In this document: piece after piece, positions 51,417 to 60,680 of the stretch
Numbering within the stretch: position 1 is the stretch's first letter
How the letters are laid out: each line of letters begins with the position of its first letter
NCBI RefSeq assembly: GCF_011250515.1
Contig: NZ_JAANOP010000002.1
Location: 1 to 64,000, forward strand
DNA length: 64,000 nt
Origin: Aquirufa ecclesiirivi
GTDB taxonomy: Bacteria; Bacteroidota; Bacteroidia; Cytophagales; Spirosomataceae
Reading direction: 5' to 3'
The notes under the pieces: model-generated
Seen by the model: the letters and a program-made list of their open reading frames with translations, nothing else
The model's database searches: none
Told to the model about the DNA's origin: nothing
Made by a program: the position numbers and the translations under genes

Positions 51417-53432
51417 ATGTCAAGTCTTCAACAATCGTCTTCAGCTCATTTGATCAGCGATGGGAATATGTATGCTCCTACCTTGTTCGGCTATCAGCGG
51501 AGAGAAACGATTCCTGTTTCCATTGGCGATTTGATGTTGGGTTCAGATTTTCCCATTCGAATACAATCCATGACAACCGTGGATACCATGGATACTGCAG
51601 GATCCATAGAACAGTCCATTCGCATGATTGACGCAGGCTGCGAATTGGTACGGATTACTGCTCCTTCCGTTAAAGAAGCTCAAAATTTAGAAAATATTCG
51701 TAAAGGATTACGCGCTAAGGGCTATAAAACACCTTTGGTTGCTGATATACATTTTACCCCCAATGCTGCTGAATTAGCCGCTCGGATAGTGGAAAAAGTA
51801 CGTATTAATCCAGGAAATTACGCAGACAAAAAGCGTTTTGAAACGATAGAATACAGCGAGAGCTCTTATCAAGCTGAATTAGAGCGTATTCGTGATAAGT
51901 TCTTGCCTTTGGTGAAGATTTGCAAAGAATACGGCACAGCGATGCGTATTGGAACTAACCACGGTTCATTATCCGATCGAATTTTAAGTCGATATGGTGA
52001 TACCCCTTTAGGCATGGTAGAATCTGCTTTGGAGTTTCTTCGAATTTGTGAAGATGAAAAATACTTCAATATTGTACTCTCTATGAAAGCTTCCAATACT
52101 CTAGTCATGGTGGAAGCCTACCGTTTATTGAGTAAAAAACTGGCAGATGGCCAATTTAAAGCTTATCCCTTACATTTAGGGGTTACCGAAGCGGGTGAAG
52201 GTGAAGATGGTCGAATTAAATCGGCTGTAGGAATCGGTACTTTATTGGAAGATGGATTAGGAGATACGGTACGGGTATCTTTAACCGAAGATCCTGAATT
52301 TGAAATTCCAGTAGCCAAAGATTTGGTGAATCGTTATGTAGGTCGAAATCGTCCAAATGCACCCATTCCAAGCCTAAGTAATTTATCTGCGGGATTCGAC
52401 TCCCCCATCAATCCATTTGCGCATACCAGAAGAAAAAGTGCCGAATTGATGAATTTTGGTGGGCATCAAGTACCCCGTGTTATCGCTGACTATTCACATT
52501 TGAAAAGCATCAGCATGGAGGATCTGAAATCCATTGGTCATTTTTATTTGCCAGAACCCGATAAATGGGCCATGAATGATTTGGGGGCTGATTATTTGTT
52601 TACCGGGACTTCAGATTTAGATTTCATGCTTCCCAATGGATTGAAACAAATACAATCAGCTACAACTTGGCTGCAATCCAGTCCTTCTGAGCATCAATTT
52701 CCATTATTTGAAGTGGAAGATTGGTTAAAGGCAAGCAAGAAACATGCCCAACTTAATTTTGTTCAGGCGGATGCCGAGGAGATTTGGTCTAATGACTTAT
52801 TCGTCAATGCCCTTAAATTGGCCCAGAATGAGGTATTGGTACTTTCTTCGAGCTTTTCTAATCGAATGGCAGCCATTCGACGAGCCTTTTTTGAATTGGA
52901 AATACAAGGAATTCATATTCCTGTAGTAATACGTTTGAACTATCAGGATATTCATGCGGACCAATTTCAACTATTTGCACCAACAGAAGCAGGTGCTTTA
53001 TTTATTGATGGATTTGGTGATGGATTAATGCTTTCTTTAGCAGGTTTACCTGTTCAATCCTCGCTGGAGAATTCTACCAATTTCGGGATTTTACAGGCCT
53101 GTCGAGTACGTATTTCTAAAACAGAGTATATATCTTGCCCATCTTGCGGAAGAACCTTATTTGATCTTCAAGAAACAACTGCCAGAATCCGACAAGTAAC
53201 AGATCATTTAAAAGGGGTGAAAATAGGAATCATGGGATGCATCGTGAATGGCCCAGGAGAAATGGCCGATGCTGATTATGGTTATGTAGGTATAGGTAAG
53301 GACAAAATTGCCTTGTACCGTGGTCAGGAAGTCGTGAAAAAGTCGGTACCAGCAGATTCTGCTGTAGATGAGTTAATACAATTAATCAAGGAAGACGGAA
53401 TCTGGAAAGATCCGCAAGAAACGAATAACTAA
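51417..53432 (+). CDS. ispG: IspG: (E)-4-hydroxy-3-methylbut-2-enyl-diphosphate synthase, long type
   Basis: A 671-residue enzyme of the MEP isoprenoid pathway, converting MEcPP to HMBPP. The TIM-barrel part (IPVSIGDLMLGSDFPIRIQSMTTVDT...VRITAPSVKEA, VADIHFTPNAAELAAR) is followed by a long inserted domain (about 300-560) seen in Bacteroidota, Chlamydiae and plants, then the 4Fe-4S site (CPSCGRTLFDLQETT and GIMGCIVNGPGEMADADYG). The ATG at 51417 is chosen; the longer frame starts inside the terminator. TACATTTG at 51392-51399 is a possible -7 box. Confidence 0.95.
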   Translation: MSSLQQSSSAHLISDGNMYAPTLFGYQRRETIPVSIGDLMLGSDFPIRIQSMTTVDTMDTAGSIEQSIRMIDAGCELVRITAPSVKEAQNLENIRKGLRAKGYKTPLVADIHFTPNAAELAARIVEKVRINPGNYADKKRFETIEYSESSYQAELERIRDKFLPLVKICKEYGTAMRIGTNHGSLSDRILSRYGDTPLGMVESALEFLRICEDEKYFNIVLSMKASNTLVMVEAYRLLSKKLADGQFKAYPLHLGVTEAGEGEDGRIKSAVGIGTLLEDGLGDTVRVSLTEDPEFEIPVAKDLVNRYVGRNRPNAPIPSLSNLSAGFDSPINPFAHTRRKSAELMNFGGHQVPRVIADYSHLKSISMEDLKSIGHFYLPEPDKWAMNDLGADYLFTGTSDLDFMLPNGLKQIQSATTWLQSSPSEHQFPLFEVEDWLKASKKHAQLNFVQADAEEIWSNDLFVNALKLAQNEVLVLSSSFSNRMAAIRRAFFELEIQGIHIPVVIRLNYQDIHADQFQLFAPTEAGALFIDGFGDGLMLSLAGLPVQSSLENSTNFGILQACRVRISKTEYISCPSCGRTLFDLQETTARIRQVTDHLKGVKIGIMGCIVNGPGEMADADYGYVGIGKDKIALYRGQEVVKKSVPADSAVDELIQLIKEDGIWKDPQETNN

Positions 53433-53433
53433 G

Positions 53434-53622
53434 ATGAGCAGACTAAAAGAACAATTCAGAATTGGTGAAGTATTTACTTACTTTATTCGTGTATTTCAAA
53501 AGCCAAAACCAGGTGCACCGACGAACTTTAACATTCGTACGATGCACATGATCAATAAAATATCGATTGTGATGTTTTTGTTTTGTGTGGCTGTGATGAT
53601 TTATCGCGCACTTTTTCGCTAG
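53434..53622 (+). CDS. Small membrane protein, DUF6728-like
   Basis: A 62-residue protein directly after ispG (1-bp gap): MSRLKEQFRIGEVFTYFIRVFQKPKPGAPTNFNIRTMHMINKISIVMFLFCVAVMIYRALFR. A basic, amphipathic front half is followed by one membrane helix. Similar small proteins occur in Cytophagales and are listed as DUF6728, from memory and with moderate certainty. Function unknown; likely co-expressed with ispG. Confidence 0.7.
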   Translation: MSRLKEQFRIGEVFTYFIRVFQKPKPGAPTNFNIRTMHMINKISIVMFLFCVAVMIYRALFR

Positions 53623-53624
53623 AA

Positions 53625-54674
53625 TTATTTCATTCCAAATTTACACCAATGTGTTTTGGCATAGGCTAATGCCTTTTTGTCCTTCGTTTTACCATTGACA
53701 TAATCACACAAGTATTGGTATTCCTTAGGGCCTGGAGCATTGGGAAGTACTGCCAATAATTTTTCAATCACTTGAATGGCCTGAGTAGCTTTCTTTTGTT
53801 TAAACAATAAAGAACTTTCAACCATCCACATTCTTCTTTGAATAGAGCCTGGGTCTAAACCAGCTTTAGCCATTTGGGCTTTAATCTTTTGAATATCAGC
53901 TACGCTTAATTTATTTGCTTGAGAGCTTGTCAAGACGATTTGAAAGATATTTTCATAACTCATCCTGACAGGATTAGCTTCATAAATTCTTTCATAAGCG
54001 GGAATGTGGTTGATGAAATAATCAAAAAGTACATTGTTATTATTCATCATCACCATTTGAATGGCATTGAAGGTACTTTGTGAGGTATATTGGCTAGGAT
54101 TTATGGTCTTAGCAAACACATTGAAAGCGGCAATATTGGAAGTTGTATCACCCACTATTCGAGCATACTCAGCATAGTTTAATAAGAACTGCGGGTTTTT
54201 ATCTCCTGCTTTCAATCGTTTGGCATAATTCTGCGCATGTTCAGCTGGATTAATTGCTTTTTGAGCTATTGAATTCACATTAATGACAGAATTATCTCTT
54301 TCCCCAAATATCTTAGCCCCAACGATTTGTAAACTAGTGGGATCCATGAATATAAAGGTAGGTGTGGCATTAATCGTGATTTTCAGCTTTTTTAAGAGCT
54401 TTTGATTCTCAGGATTACGAATGTCCAACTGGAAATTGATAAATTTAGCATTGTACAAAGCCCCCACTTGGGGTTGAGCAAAAGTTCCTTTAAAAGCATT
54501 ACAAATATGACAATCTGGTGCATATACTTCCATAAACAAAAGTTTATTTTGTTGTTTAGCAGTTGCCACAGCCGTATTAAAATTGCCCGTTTTAATGAAG
54601 TTGATGCCCTTTTGTGCCAAACTAGGCACAGAAATAAGCAGTATGATGGCGATGAATAAATGGGATACTTTCAT
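53625..54674 (-). CDS. Exported thioredoxin-fold protein
   Basis: A 349-residue protein with a signal peptide (about 1-21). FMEVYAPDCHICNAFKGTF has a CxxC pair (Cys55, Cys58; CHIC) of the thioredoxin-like family, followed by a C-terminal TPR-like helical part (about 140-340). Probably a periplasmic thiol-disulfide or redox protein. It follows gldC by 11 bp, so may serve the gliding/secretion machinery; that link is inference. It converges on the DUF6728-like gene with a 2-bp gap. Confidence 0.86.
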   Translation of the reverse strand: MKVSHLFIAIILLISVPSLAQKGINFIKTGNFNTAVATAKQQNKLLFMEVYAPDCHICNAFKGTFAQPQVGALYNAKFINFQLDIRNPENQKLLKKLKITINATPTFIFMDPTSLQIVGAKIFGERDNSVINVNSIAQKAINPAEHAQNYAKRLKAGDKNPQFLLNYAEYARIVGDTTSNIAAFNVFAKTINPSQYTSQSTFNAIQMVMMNNNNVLFDYFINHIPAYERIYEANPVRMSYENIFQIVLTSSQANKLSVADIQKIKAQMAKAGLDPGSIQRRMWMVESSLLFKQKKATQAIQVIEKLLAVLPNAPGPKEYQYLCDYVNGKTKDKKALAYAKTHWCKFGMK

Positions 54675-54685
54675 GTATATTTTGC

Positions 54686-55036
54686 TTATTGACCCTTTTC
54701 AGCCGCGATGATTTCTTTCTTTAAATGACTCGATAAAGTCATACAAACTTGTTCGATTTCCTGAGAAAAGTAACTATCACCAGTAGCTTGCAAGGAAGCT
54801 TCCGAAACTGTTCCTAAAATTTCAATAAAAAAGCGTTTCATATCCAAAACCTCCATGTCTTTCGTCCATAAGGGTAAAGTCAAAGTACCTTTGTGGTAAG
54901 GATCCCAGGTTGCAACTAATATCGCTTTTGTTTCCTCTATTCCTTCATTGGGATTATCTGTGGCGGACCAAGAAATTTGTTCAGGAATGTTATTTTCGTC
55001 TAAACTTATTTTGAAATTTATCTCTGATTGTTTCAT
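54686..55036 (-). CDS. gldC: GldC gliding motility protein
   Basis: A 116-residue protein matching GldC over its length: SEINFKISLDENNIPEQISWSATD, EETKAILVATWDPYHKGTLTLPLWTKDMEVLDMKRFF and a final helical part. GldC accompanies GldB and other Gld proteins and supports gliding in Flavobacterium; in Cytophagales it is kept even without the full set. It is cytoplasmic and lies upstream of the thioredoxin-fold gene in a likely operon. Confidence 0.85.
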   Translation of the reverse strand: MKQSEINFKISLDENNIPEQISWSATDNPNEGIEETKAILVATWDPYHKGTLTLPLWTKDMEVLDMKRFFIEILGTVSEASLQATGDSYFSQEIEQVCMTLSSHLKKEIIAAEKGQ

Positions 55037-55120
55037 TGCTTAATTTGAATTGTTTTTCGATTCAGGGATTAAATTCTATCCCAAATAAATCGTATTTTCG
55101 TACAAAAGTAAGAAAACTTA

Positions 55121-56374
55121 ATGGTTCGAGCAGAAATTATTACAATTGGGGATGAGATTCTTTATGGGCAAATATTGGATACCAATACCCAGTGGATTAG
55201 CCTGGAATTAGACAAAATAGGAATTAAAACCATCAGAAAGTCGTCCGTAGGCGACCAGGAAAGTGAAATTTTAAACATACTTGAAGAAGCTCAACACCGG
55301 GCTGATATCGTATTTATAACAGGTGGATTAGGTCCAACCAAAGACGATTTAACGAAAAAAGTTCTAGCGAATTTCTTTGGTTGCGATATGGCATATCATC
55401 CGCAAGCATTAGAAGACGTGCGTGTGTTCTTTGAAAAAAGAGGGCGTGAATTAAGTGATTTGAACCGTGATCAAGCCTTATTGCCTACTAAAGCACAATA
55501 TGTTCAAAATAAGCAAGGAACAGCGCCTGGGATGTGGTTTGAGGAAAAAGAAACGGTGTGGGTTTCCATGGCCGGAGTACCTTTTGAAATGAAAGCCATG
55601 ATGGAAGATTTGGTTTTACCACGCGTAGCCCAACATTTCAAAACACCCACCATTGTTCATAAAATTGTTAAAGTAGTAGGTATCGGTGAATCTTATTTGT
55701 CGGATATGATTCAGGATTGGGAATTGTCTTTGCCCAAACATATTAAATTAGCCTATTTACCTTCTTTGGGAATCGTTAAATTGCGTTTGACGGGCTTTGG
55801 AGACAGTGTTACTCAATTGAATCAAGATATTCAACATGAAATTACTCGGGTCATGCCCCTCATTAAACCTTATGTGTTTGGATATGAACAGGATGAATTA
55901 GCCCAAGTGATTGGTCAATTATTGGTTGAAAAAGGCGCTAGTATTTCAGTGGCAGAAAGTTGTACGGGTGGGTATTTATCTCATTTATTTACAGAAATTG
56001 CAGGAAGTTCCGCCTATTTTAAAGGAGGCGTTATTTCCTATGCAAATGAAGTGAAAATAAATAGTTTGGGTGTTTCTCCTACCCTTTTGGAACATGAAGG
56101 TGCAGTCAGTGAAGCATGTATCATTTCCATGGCCAATGGAGTAAGAGAGAAACTACATAGTACTTTATCTTTAGCCACTTCTGGTATTGCAGGTCCCGAT
56201 GGAGGTACGGAGGAGAAGCCTGTTGGTACAGTTTGGATTGCTTTATCTCATGAAGGTGGTGTTATAACTCGCAAATTGCAATTAGCTGGAACTAGGAAGC
56301 AAATAATACACATGACGGCCCTGAACTGTCTGAATTTAGTTAGGAAATTTTTGTTAAACGAATTGACTCAATAG
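55121..56374 (+). CDS. cinA: CinA-family protein (competence/damage-inducible A; pyrophosphatase plus NMN amidohydrolase)
   Basis: A 417-residue two-domain protein. The N-terminal MoaB/MogA-like COG1058 domain (AEIITIGDEILYGQILDTNTQWIS, FITGGLGPTKDDLTKK) is an ADP-ribose pyrophosphatase in characterised members, and the C-terminal PncC domain (VAESCTGGYLSHLFTEIAGSSAYFKGGVISYANEVK, SGIAGPDGGTEEKPVGTVWIA) deamidates nicotinamide mononucleotide. Both domains look intact. It lies 2 bp before the E2 gene. Confidence 0.93.
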   Translation: MVRAEIITIGDEILYGQILDTNTQWISLELDKIGIKTIRKSSVGDQESEILNILEEAQHRADIVFITGGLGPTKDDLTKKVLANFFGCDMAYHPQALEDVRVFFEKRGRELSDLNRDQALLPTKAQYVQNKQGTAPGMWFEEKETVWVSMAGVPFEMKAMMEDLVLPRVAQHFKTPTIVHKIVKVVGIGESYLSDMIQDWELSLPKHIKLAYLPSLGIVKLRLTGFGDSVTQLNQDIQHEITRVMPLIKPYVFGYEQDELAQVIGQLLVEKGASISVAESCTGGYLSHLFTEIAGSSAYFKGGVISYANEVKINSLGVSPTLLEHEGAVSEACIISMANGVREKLHSTLSLATSGIAGPDGGTEEKPVGTVWIALSHEGGVITRKLQLAGTRKQIIHMTALNCLNLVRKFLLNELTQ

Positions 56375-56376
56375 TT

Positions 56377-57645
56377 ATGGCCATCATGGAAGTCATTATG
56401 CCTAAAATGGGTGAAAGCATCATGGAAGCAACCGTATTAAACTGGTTGAAAAATCCTGGTGATTATGTGGAAGCTGATGAATTTATTTTAGAAGTTGCTA
56501 CTGATAAGATCGATACCGAAGTACCGAGTCCAGTTTCAGGATATTTACAAAAGATCATCGTTCCTGTTGGGGAAATTGCTACCATTGGTAAGGCTATATG
56601 TGTGATTGATTCCATAGAAAACTCAGCTGATACGACTCCAAGCGCATCCGTAGCCAATATGTTTCCAGAGCACGAAGCATTAGCTTTATTGACAGACGTT
56701 AGTTTAGGGATTTTAGGTCAAAATGAAGAAAAATCAAATCCTTGGATTTCTCCTTTGATCAAACAAATTTGCCTGCAAGAAAATGTAACACAACGAGAAC
56801 TTAGTACCATTAAGGGTTCGGGTTTGGACCAGCGAGTTACTAAGAAAGATGTATTGAATTATATCGCTGTCCGTAATTCCAAACGGATGATAGCTTCAGG
56901 TACGCTAAGTCAAGGCCCAGGCTTACGCTTACCGGGTGATGTGGTAATCGAAATGGACCGTATGCGTAAGATGATTTCTGAGCGTATGGTGGATTCTAAG
57001 CGTATTGCCCCTCACGTTACGTCGTTTCTAGAAGCGGATATGACAGCCATGGTAACGTGGCGTGAAACGGAAAAAGCCAACTTTTTAGCCAAATACAAAG
57101 AGCCAATAACCTACACACCATTATTGATCATGGCTACGGCCAAAGCACTTAAGGATTTTCCCGGCATGAATATTTCTGTTGAAGGAAATTACCTAGTACA
57201 GCATGAGCAAATCAATATAGGCATGGCGGTAGCCTTACCCAATGGTAATTTAATCGTTCCGGTTATTCATGAAGTGGATAAATTATCTTTATTGGAATTA
57301 ACTAAAAAAGTTAATGATTTGTCGAACCGGGCTAGGTTGAATAAATTGACTCCCTCTGATTTAGAAGGAGGCACTTATTCCATCTCCAATATTGGTTCTT
57401 TTGGTAATTTAATGGGTACTCCCATCATTGTCCAGCCTCAGGTCGGAATATTGGCATTTGGAGTCATTGAGAAGAAACCTGCGGTCATATCTGGTCCTCA
57501 AGGAGACCAGATTGCCATTCGTCAAAAGATGTTCATTTCCCATTCCTATGATCACCGTGTGATTGATGGTTCTTTGGGCGGAGGTTTCTTGAAACGAGTT
57601 TCGGATTATTTAGAGAAATTCAATATTTCAGATCACGAATTGTAG
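56377..57645 (+). CDS. Dihydrolipoyl acyltransferase E2 of a 2-oxo acid dehydrogenase
   Basis: A 422-residue protein. A lipoyl domain (2-77) has the lipoylated Lys44 in EVATDKIDTEVPSP; a small E1/E3-binding domain (about 125-165, NPWISPLIKQICLQENVTQRELSTIKGSG) and the catalytic domain follow, with His393 and Asp397 in SYDHRVIDGSLGG. Whether it serves pyruvate, 2-oxoglutarate or branched-chain substrates is not clear from sequence; E1/E3 genes are not nearby. It uses a start 2 bp after cinA, and a terminator follows. Confidence 0.92.
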   Translation: MAIMEVIMPKMGESIMEATVLNWLKNPGDYVEADEFILEVATDKIDTEVPSPVSGYLQKIIVPVGEIATIGKAICVIDSIENSADTTPSASVANMFPEHEALALLTDVSLGILGQNEEKSNPWISPLIKQICLQENVTQRELSTIKGSGLDQRVTKKDVLNYIAVRNSKRMIASGTLSQGPGLRLPGDVVIEMDRMRKMISERMVDSKRIAPHVTSFLEADMTAMVTWRETEKANFLAKYKEPITYTPLLIMATAKALKDFPGMNISVEGNYLVQHEQINIGMAVALPNGNLIVPVIHEVDKLSLLELTKKVNDLSNRARLNKLTPSDLEGGTYSISNIGSFGNLMGTPIIVQPQVGILAFGVIEKKPAVISGPQGDQIAIRQKMFISHSYDHRVIDGSLGGGFLKRVSDYLEKFNISDHEL

Positions 57646-57665
57646 TCAGATCTTTATTTTACATG

Positions 57666-57696
57666 AGGCTCAGGATGTTATTCTGAGCCTTTTTTA
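57666..57696 (+). terminator. Terminator of the cinA-E2 operon
   Basis: The 8-bp stem AGGCTCAG / CTGAGCCT (57666-57673 / 57683-57690) is followed by TTTTT. Confidence 0.88.
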
Positions 57697-57802
57697 TAAA
57701 ATATGCAAAGTGTTGTCTTGCCTGATAAATGGCCAAAGTAAATGATGTGATTTTAGTTTTTTTGAAGCTTTTCTAAAAACATTACTTAAAATACATTTTT
57801 AC

Positions 57803-58269
57803 GGTATTTCTTTTTTTGAAAAAAAAGAAACAAAAAAACTTCTTTTCTTGTCGTTCATCAAAGGCGAATTTCGCTTCGCGAAACCGTGATTCACTTCGCT
57901 ATCGCCTATATTTTTGACGCCAACGCGCATCGCCTTTGCTATGGTCAAAACCTCGTCTACCGCTGCGTTCATCATCTTTCGCTCGTGCTGACCGACGGTA
58001 TTTTCTATCAAAAAATCAACAATCTTCATTCTGAAACTAAACTCTAAATAACTGACAATTGATGAGGTTAATCCCAACGAAAGATGGGAACGTAGCATGA
58101 GCGAAGCGGTAGGCGGATGGTTGCCCCTGCGCATAGGCCATATGAGATAGAGTCAAAGATTAAAGCCGAATGCGGAGTGAACATCGGTTCCGCGTAGCGG
58201 AATTCGTCTTAGGATTAACCGCACTTCTTTTGTTTTTTTTGTTTCTTTTTTTCAAAAAAAAGAAATACC
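57803..58269. repeat. 467-bp noncoding imperfect palindrome (possible mobile/MITE-like element)
   Basis: The outer ends are inverted copies: GGTATTTC...GAAACAAAAAAAC (57803-57839) and its complement GTTTTTTTTGTTTC...GAAATACC (58232-58269), differing only in A/T-run length. Inner parts also pair, e.g. GAATTTCGCTTCGCGAAACC (57866-57885) against the complement of GGTTCCGCGTAGCGGAATTC, and CTACCGCTGCGTTCAT against the complement of ATGAGCGAAGCGGTAG. The two arms therefore match over about 200 bp each, with a mainly unpaired centre. Short open frames here are not real genes. Flanks 57697-57802 and 58270-58410 show nothing recognisable. Confidence 0.85.
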
Positions 58270-58410
58270 TCAGTATTGGAATTAAAGTAGAGTTCGATAT
58301 AAAATAACATAGATTGATTCAATTATTATATATCGGAAAATCCCAAATATTATTGACCAACTCGCTCGTCCTAAAAACTGTCAACTAATTTCAGGTCAGG
58401 ACACGTTGAT

Positions 58411-58442
58411 AAAAAAAAAGCCCTGAATAATTCAGGGCTTTT
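58411..58442 (-). terminator. Terminator of the desaturase gene
   Basis: On the minus strand the 10-bp stem AAGCCCTGAA / TTCAGGGCTT with a 3-nt loop is followed by a T-run (A-run at 58411-58418 on plus). Confidence 0.88.
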
Positions 58443-58460
58443 ACATAATGCTTTGTACAA

Positions 58461-59222
58461 TTAAAACTTGGAATTCGGGTCCTTAACGTTAGGACGAATA
58501 ATTTTTAACCAAGTTAATAATTTGACCATCGGATAGGTAGGATCAATCTCAAACCATTTGGTGGCAAAATTGACACGGTTTGGTAATTTATGGTGGTTAT
58601 TTTGGAACAACTCCCCCATCATCAGGACATCTACTACTAAGGAGTTCTTGGAGTGATCATGATTGTCATAATTTTGATAGCCATATTTGTGACCTGACCA
58701 GTTAACAATGGCTCCATGTACTGGACCCATCAAAAAGTGTACCGGTAACAAAAAGAAGAATGCCCAGTGCATATCAAAATAACGGTATGCTACTATGTAG
58801 AATGAAGAATAGGCCACTCCCCAACCAACACGTGAAATCCATGAATCACCGATTTTTTCAATTGTTTTTGAAACAGGGTAATCATGTTCAAAGCGCTCTT
58901 CTACTTTTTGAGAACGGTTTAAAACCGCATTATAAATGTTCTTCGTTTTCCACATCATGGTAAAGACATTGCTAGAGAACATCGGTGAATGTGGATCTTT
59001 AGGTGTATCAGAGAATGCATGGTGCATTCTGTGTAGAATGGCGTAAGCTCTTGGACTTAAGAAAGAAGATCCTTGTGACAAATAAGTAAGAAAATAGAAA
59101 AATTTCTCCCAATACTTGTTCATTAAGAACATTTTATGTGCTGAATAGCGGTGTAGGAAGAATGTTTGACTAAAAAGAGATACGTACCAATGAATAATAA
59201 AAGCTGGAAGTACTAATTGCAT
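58461..59222 (-). CDS. Fatty acid desaturase (acyl-CoA/delta-9 type)
   Basis: A 253-residue membrane enzyme with the three histidine boxes of the stearoyl-CoA desaturase family: HRYSAH, HRMHH and NNHHKLPN (the last in the QNNHH form). It introduces a double bond into acyl chains and helps keep membranes fluid in the cold. It begins at an ATG at 59222, and the N-terminus is short (the first box starts at about residue 24). It stands alone; a terminator follows. Confidence 0.88.
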   Translation of the reverse strand: MQLVLPAFIIHWYVSLFSQTFFLHRYSAHKMFLMNKYWEKFFYFLTYLSQGSSFLSPRAYAILHRMHHAFSDTPKDPHSPMFSSNVFTMMWKTKNIYNAVLNRSQKVEERFEHDYPVSKTIEKIGDSWISRVGWGVAYSSFYIVAYRYFDMHWAFFFLLPVHFLMGPVHGAIVNWSGHKYGYQNYDNHDHSKNSLVVDVLMMGELFQNNHHKLPNRVNFATKWFEIDPTYPMVKLLTWLKIIRPNVKDPNSKF

Positions 59223-59312
59223 AAATTATATAATAAGATTATGACTACAAATTTAACTATGAAAAGTTTAAGAATCTCTAGTATTCCAATATACTTTTAT
59301 GATTTTTATCAG

Positions 59313-59972
59313 TTAAGGGTGCAGGAAAGCGTATTGAAGTATATTGACTCCCATCCTAAGCGCGGCCTCTCTTTTTTCTGCCGGATCATGGTAAATACTT
59401 TCATCTTCCCAGCCATTTCCTAAATCACATTCATAGGAATAAAAACAGATAAGTCGGCCTTGATAAATCAATCCAAATCCCTGAGGTGCTTTTCCATCAT
59501 GCTCATGAACCTTGGGTAGGCCTTTGGGAAAGGGATATGCTTGTGAATAAATGGGATGGCTATAAGGTAATTCTACAAAACTTAATTCTGGGAAGACTTT
59601 CGCCATTTCTCTGCGAATGGACTTGTCTAAACCATAATTATCATCAATATGCAGAAAGCCACCACCCAATAAATATTGGCGTAAGTTTTTTTGTTCTTCT
59701 TTGTCGAAAAGCACATTGCCATGTCCTGTCAAATGTATAAAAGGGTAATTCCAAAGCATGGGACTAGTTAATTCCACCGTTTCTGGACTGGGATCAATGC
59801 CCATTTTCTTTTGTTGGTTGGCAAATTGAATAAGATTAGGTAAGGAAGTCTTGTTGGCATACCAATCTCCTCCCCCTTTGTATTTTACTTTGGCAATTTT
59901 AAACAAGGGATTTTGAGCCAAAATAACTTGACTAAAACCTACTAGTAAGAAAATTAGCGCCTTAGTTTTCAT
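59313..59972 (-). CDS. DUF4159-family exported protein
   Basis: About 219 residues from the ATG at 59972 (MKTKALIFLLVGFSQVILAQ is a clear signal peptide; an upstream ATG adds six residues). FKIAKVKYKGGGDWYANKTSLPNLIQF and LLGGGFLHIDDNYGLDKSIRREM are DUF4159 motifs; the fold is like a glutamine-amidotransferase-like domain. Function unknown; often found with gene sets for aerotolerance/BatA proteins or moxR elsewhere, but none is here. The start overlaps rsmE by 11 bp. Confidence 0.87.
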   Translation of the reverse strand: MKTKALIFLLVGFSQVILAQNPLFKIAKVKYKGGGDWYANKTSLPNLIQFANQQKKMGIDPSPETVELTSPMLWNYPFIHLTGHGNVLFDKEEQKNLRQYLLGGGFLHIDDNYGLDKSIRREMAKVFPELSFVELPYSHPIYSQAYPFPKGLPKVHEHDGKAPQGFGLIYQGRLICFYSYECDLGNGWEDESIYHDPAEKREAALRMGVNILQYAFLHP

Positions 59973-60678
59973 GTAATAAATGAATGGCATGTGTGGCAGC
60001 CAAACCAGCTGTTTCTGTTCTCAAAATAGCTTTTCCTAGACTAAAGGGTGTCCAATCAGTTGAAATTAAAGCCTCACTTTCTTCGCTGGAAAAATCACCT
60101 TCTGGGCCAATCAAAATATGATACGCTTGATTCAAATGTATACTTTTACTTAAGCTTGAACTAGGAGGATTGGAAATGTAAGCAAATAGTTTTTGCTCAT
60201 CTTCCTTGTTTCCAAGTTGTCCGACAAGCTCTTTGAAGGAAACCATGGGATAAATAGTCGGCAAAAACAGATTTTTAGACTGTTTCAAAGCCGAAATGAC
60301 AATTTTTTCTAAGCGATGCGTTTTAATCTCTTTTCTTTCGGAATACCTAGAATGAAAAAAGCCAATGGATTGAATTCCAAATTCAGCGCATTTTTCCACC
60401 ATCCATTCCATGCGTTCCATTTGCTTAGTGGGTGCTATCCATAGGTGAATCGCATAGGCGGGCATGACCGAATTTTCTATTTCATTTACTAGATGGAATG
60501 AGGTCTTTTTACTCGTAGATTGGTCAATTTTAGCCTCAAATTTTTGCCCCTTCCCATTTAAAATAAAAATCGGGTCTCCCGCTTTTAAACGGAGGACCCG
60601 ATGGGCATGAATGGATTCTTCTTCGCTTAAAAAAGGGCTAGCAATTGGATTTGGCTCATAAAAAACCGGAATACTCAT
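59962..60678 (-). CDS. rsmE: RsmE: 16S rRNA (uracil-1498-N3)-methyltransferase
   Basis: A 238-residue SPOUT-class methyltransferase. An N-terminal PUA-like part (HAHRVLRLKAGDPIFILNGKGQKFEA) is followed by the knot domain with LIGPEGDFSSEE and LGKAILRTETAGLAATH. It methylates N3 of U1498 in 16S rRNA. It lies 2 bp after the acidic unknown gene. Confidence 0.92.
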   Translation of the reverse strand: MSIPVFYEPNPIASPFLSEEESIHAHRVLRLKAGDPIFILNGKGQKFEAKIDQSTSKKTSFHLVNEIENSVMPAYAIHLWIAPTKQMERMEWMVEKCAEFGIQSIGFFHSRYSERKEIKTHRLEKIVISALKQSKNLFLPTIYPMVSFKELVGQLGNKEDEQKLFAYISNPPSSSLSKSIHLNQAYHILIGPEGDFSSEESEALISTDWTPFSLGKAILRTETAGLAATHAIHLLHEN

Positions 60679-60680
60679 GC

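Noticed and set aside
57799-58134. 111-codon minus-strand open frame
   Set aside because: It lies wholly within the palindromic element, begins and ends in its repeats, and its product is low-complexity with no family resemblance.
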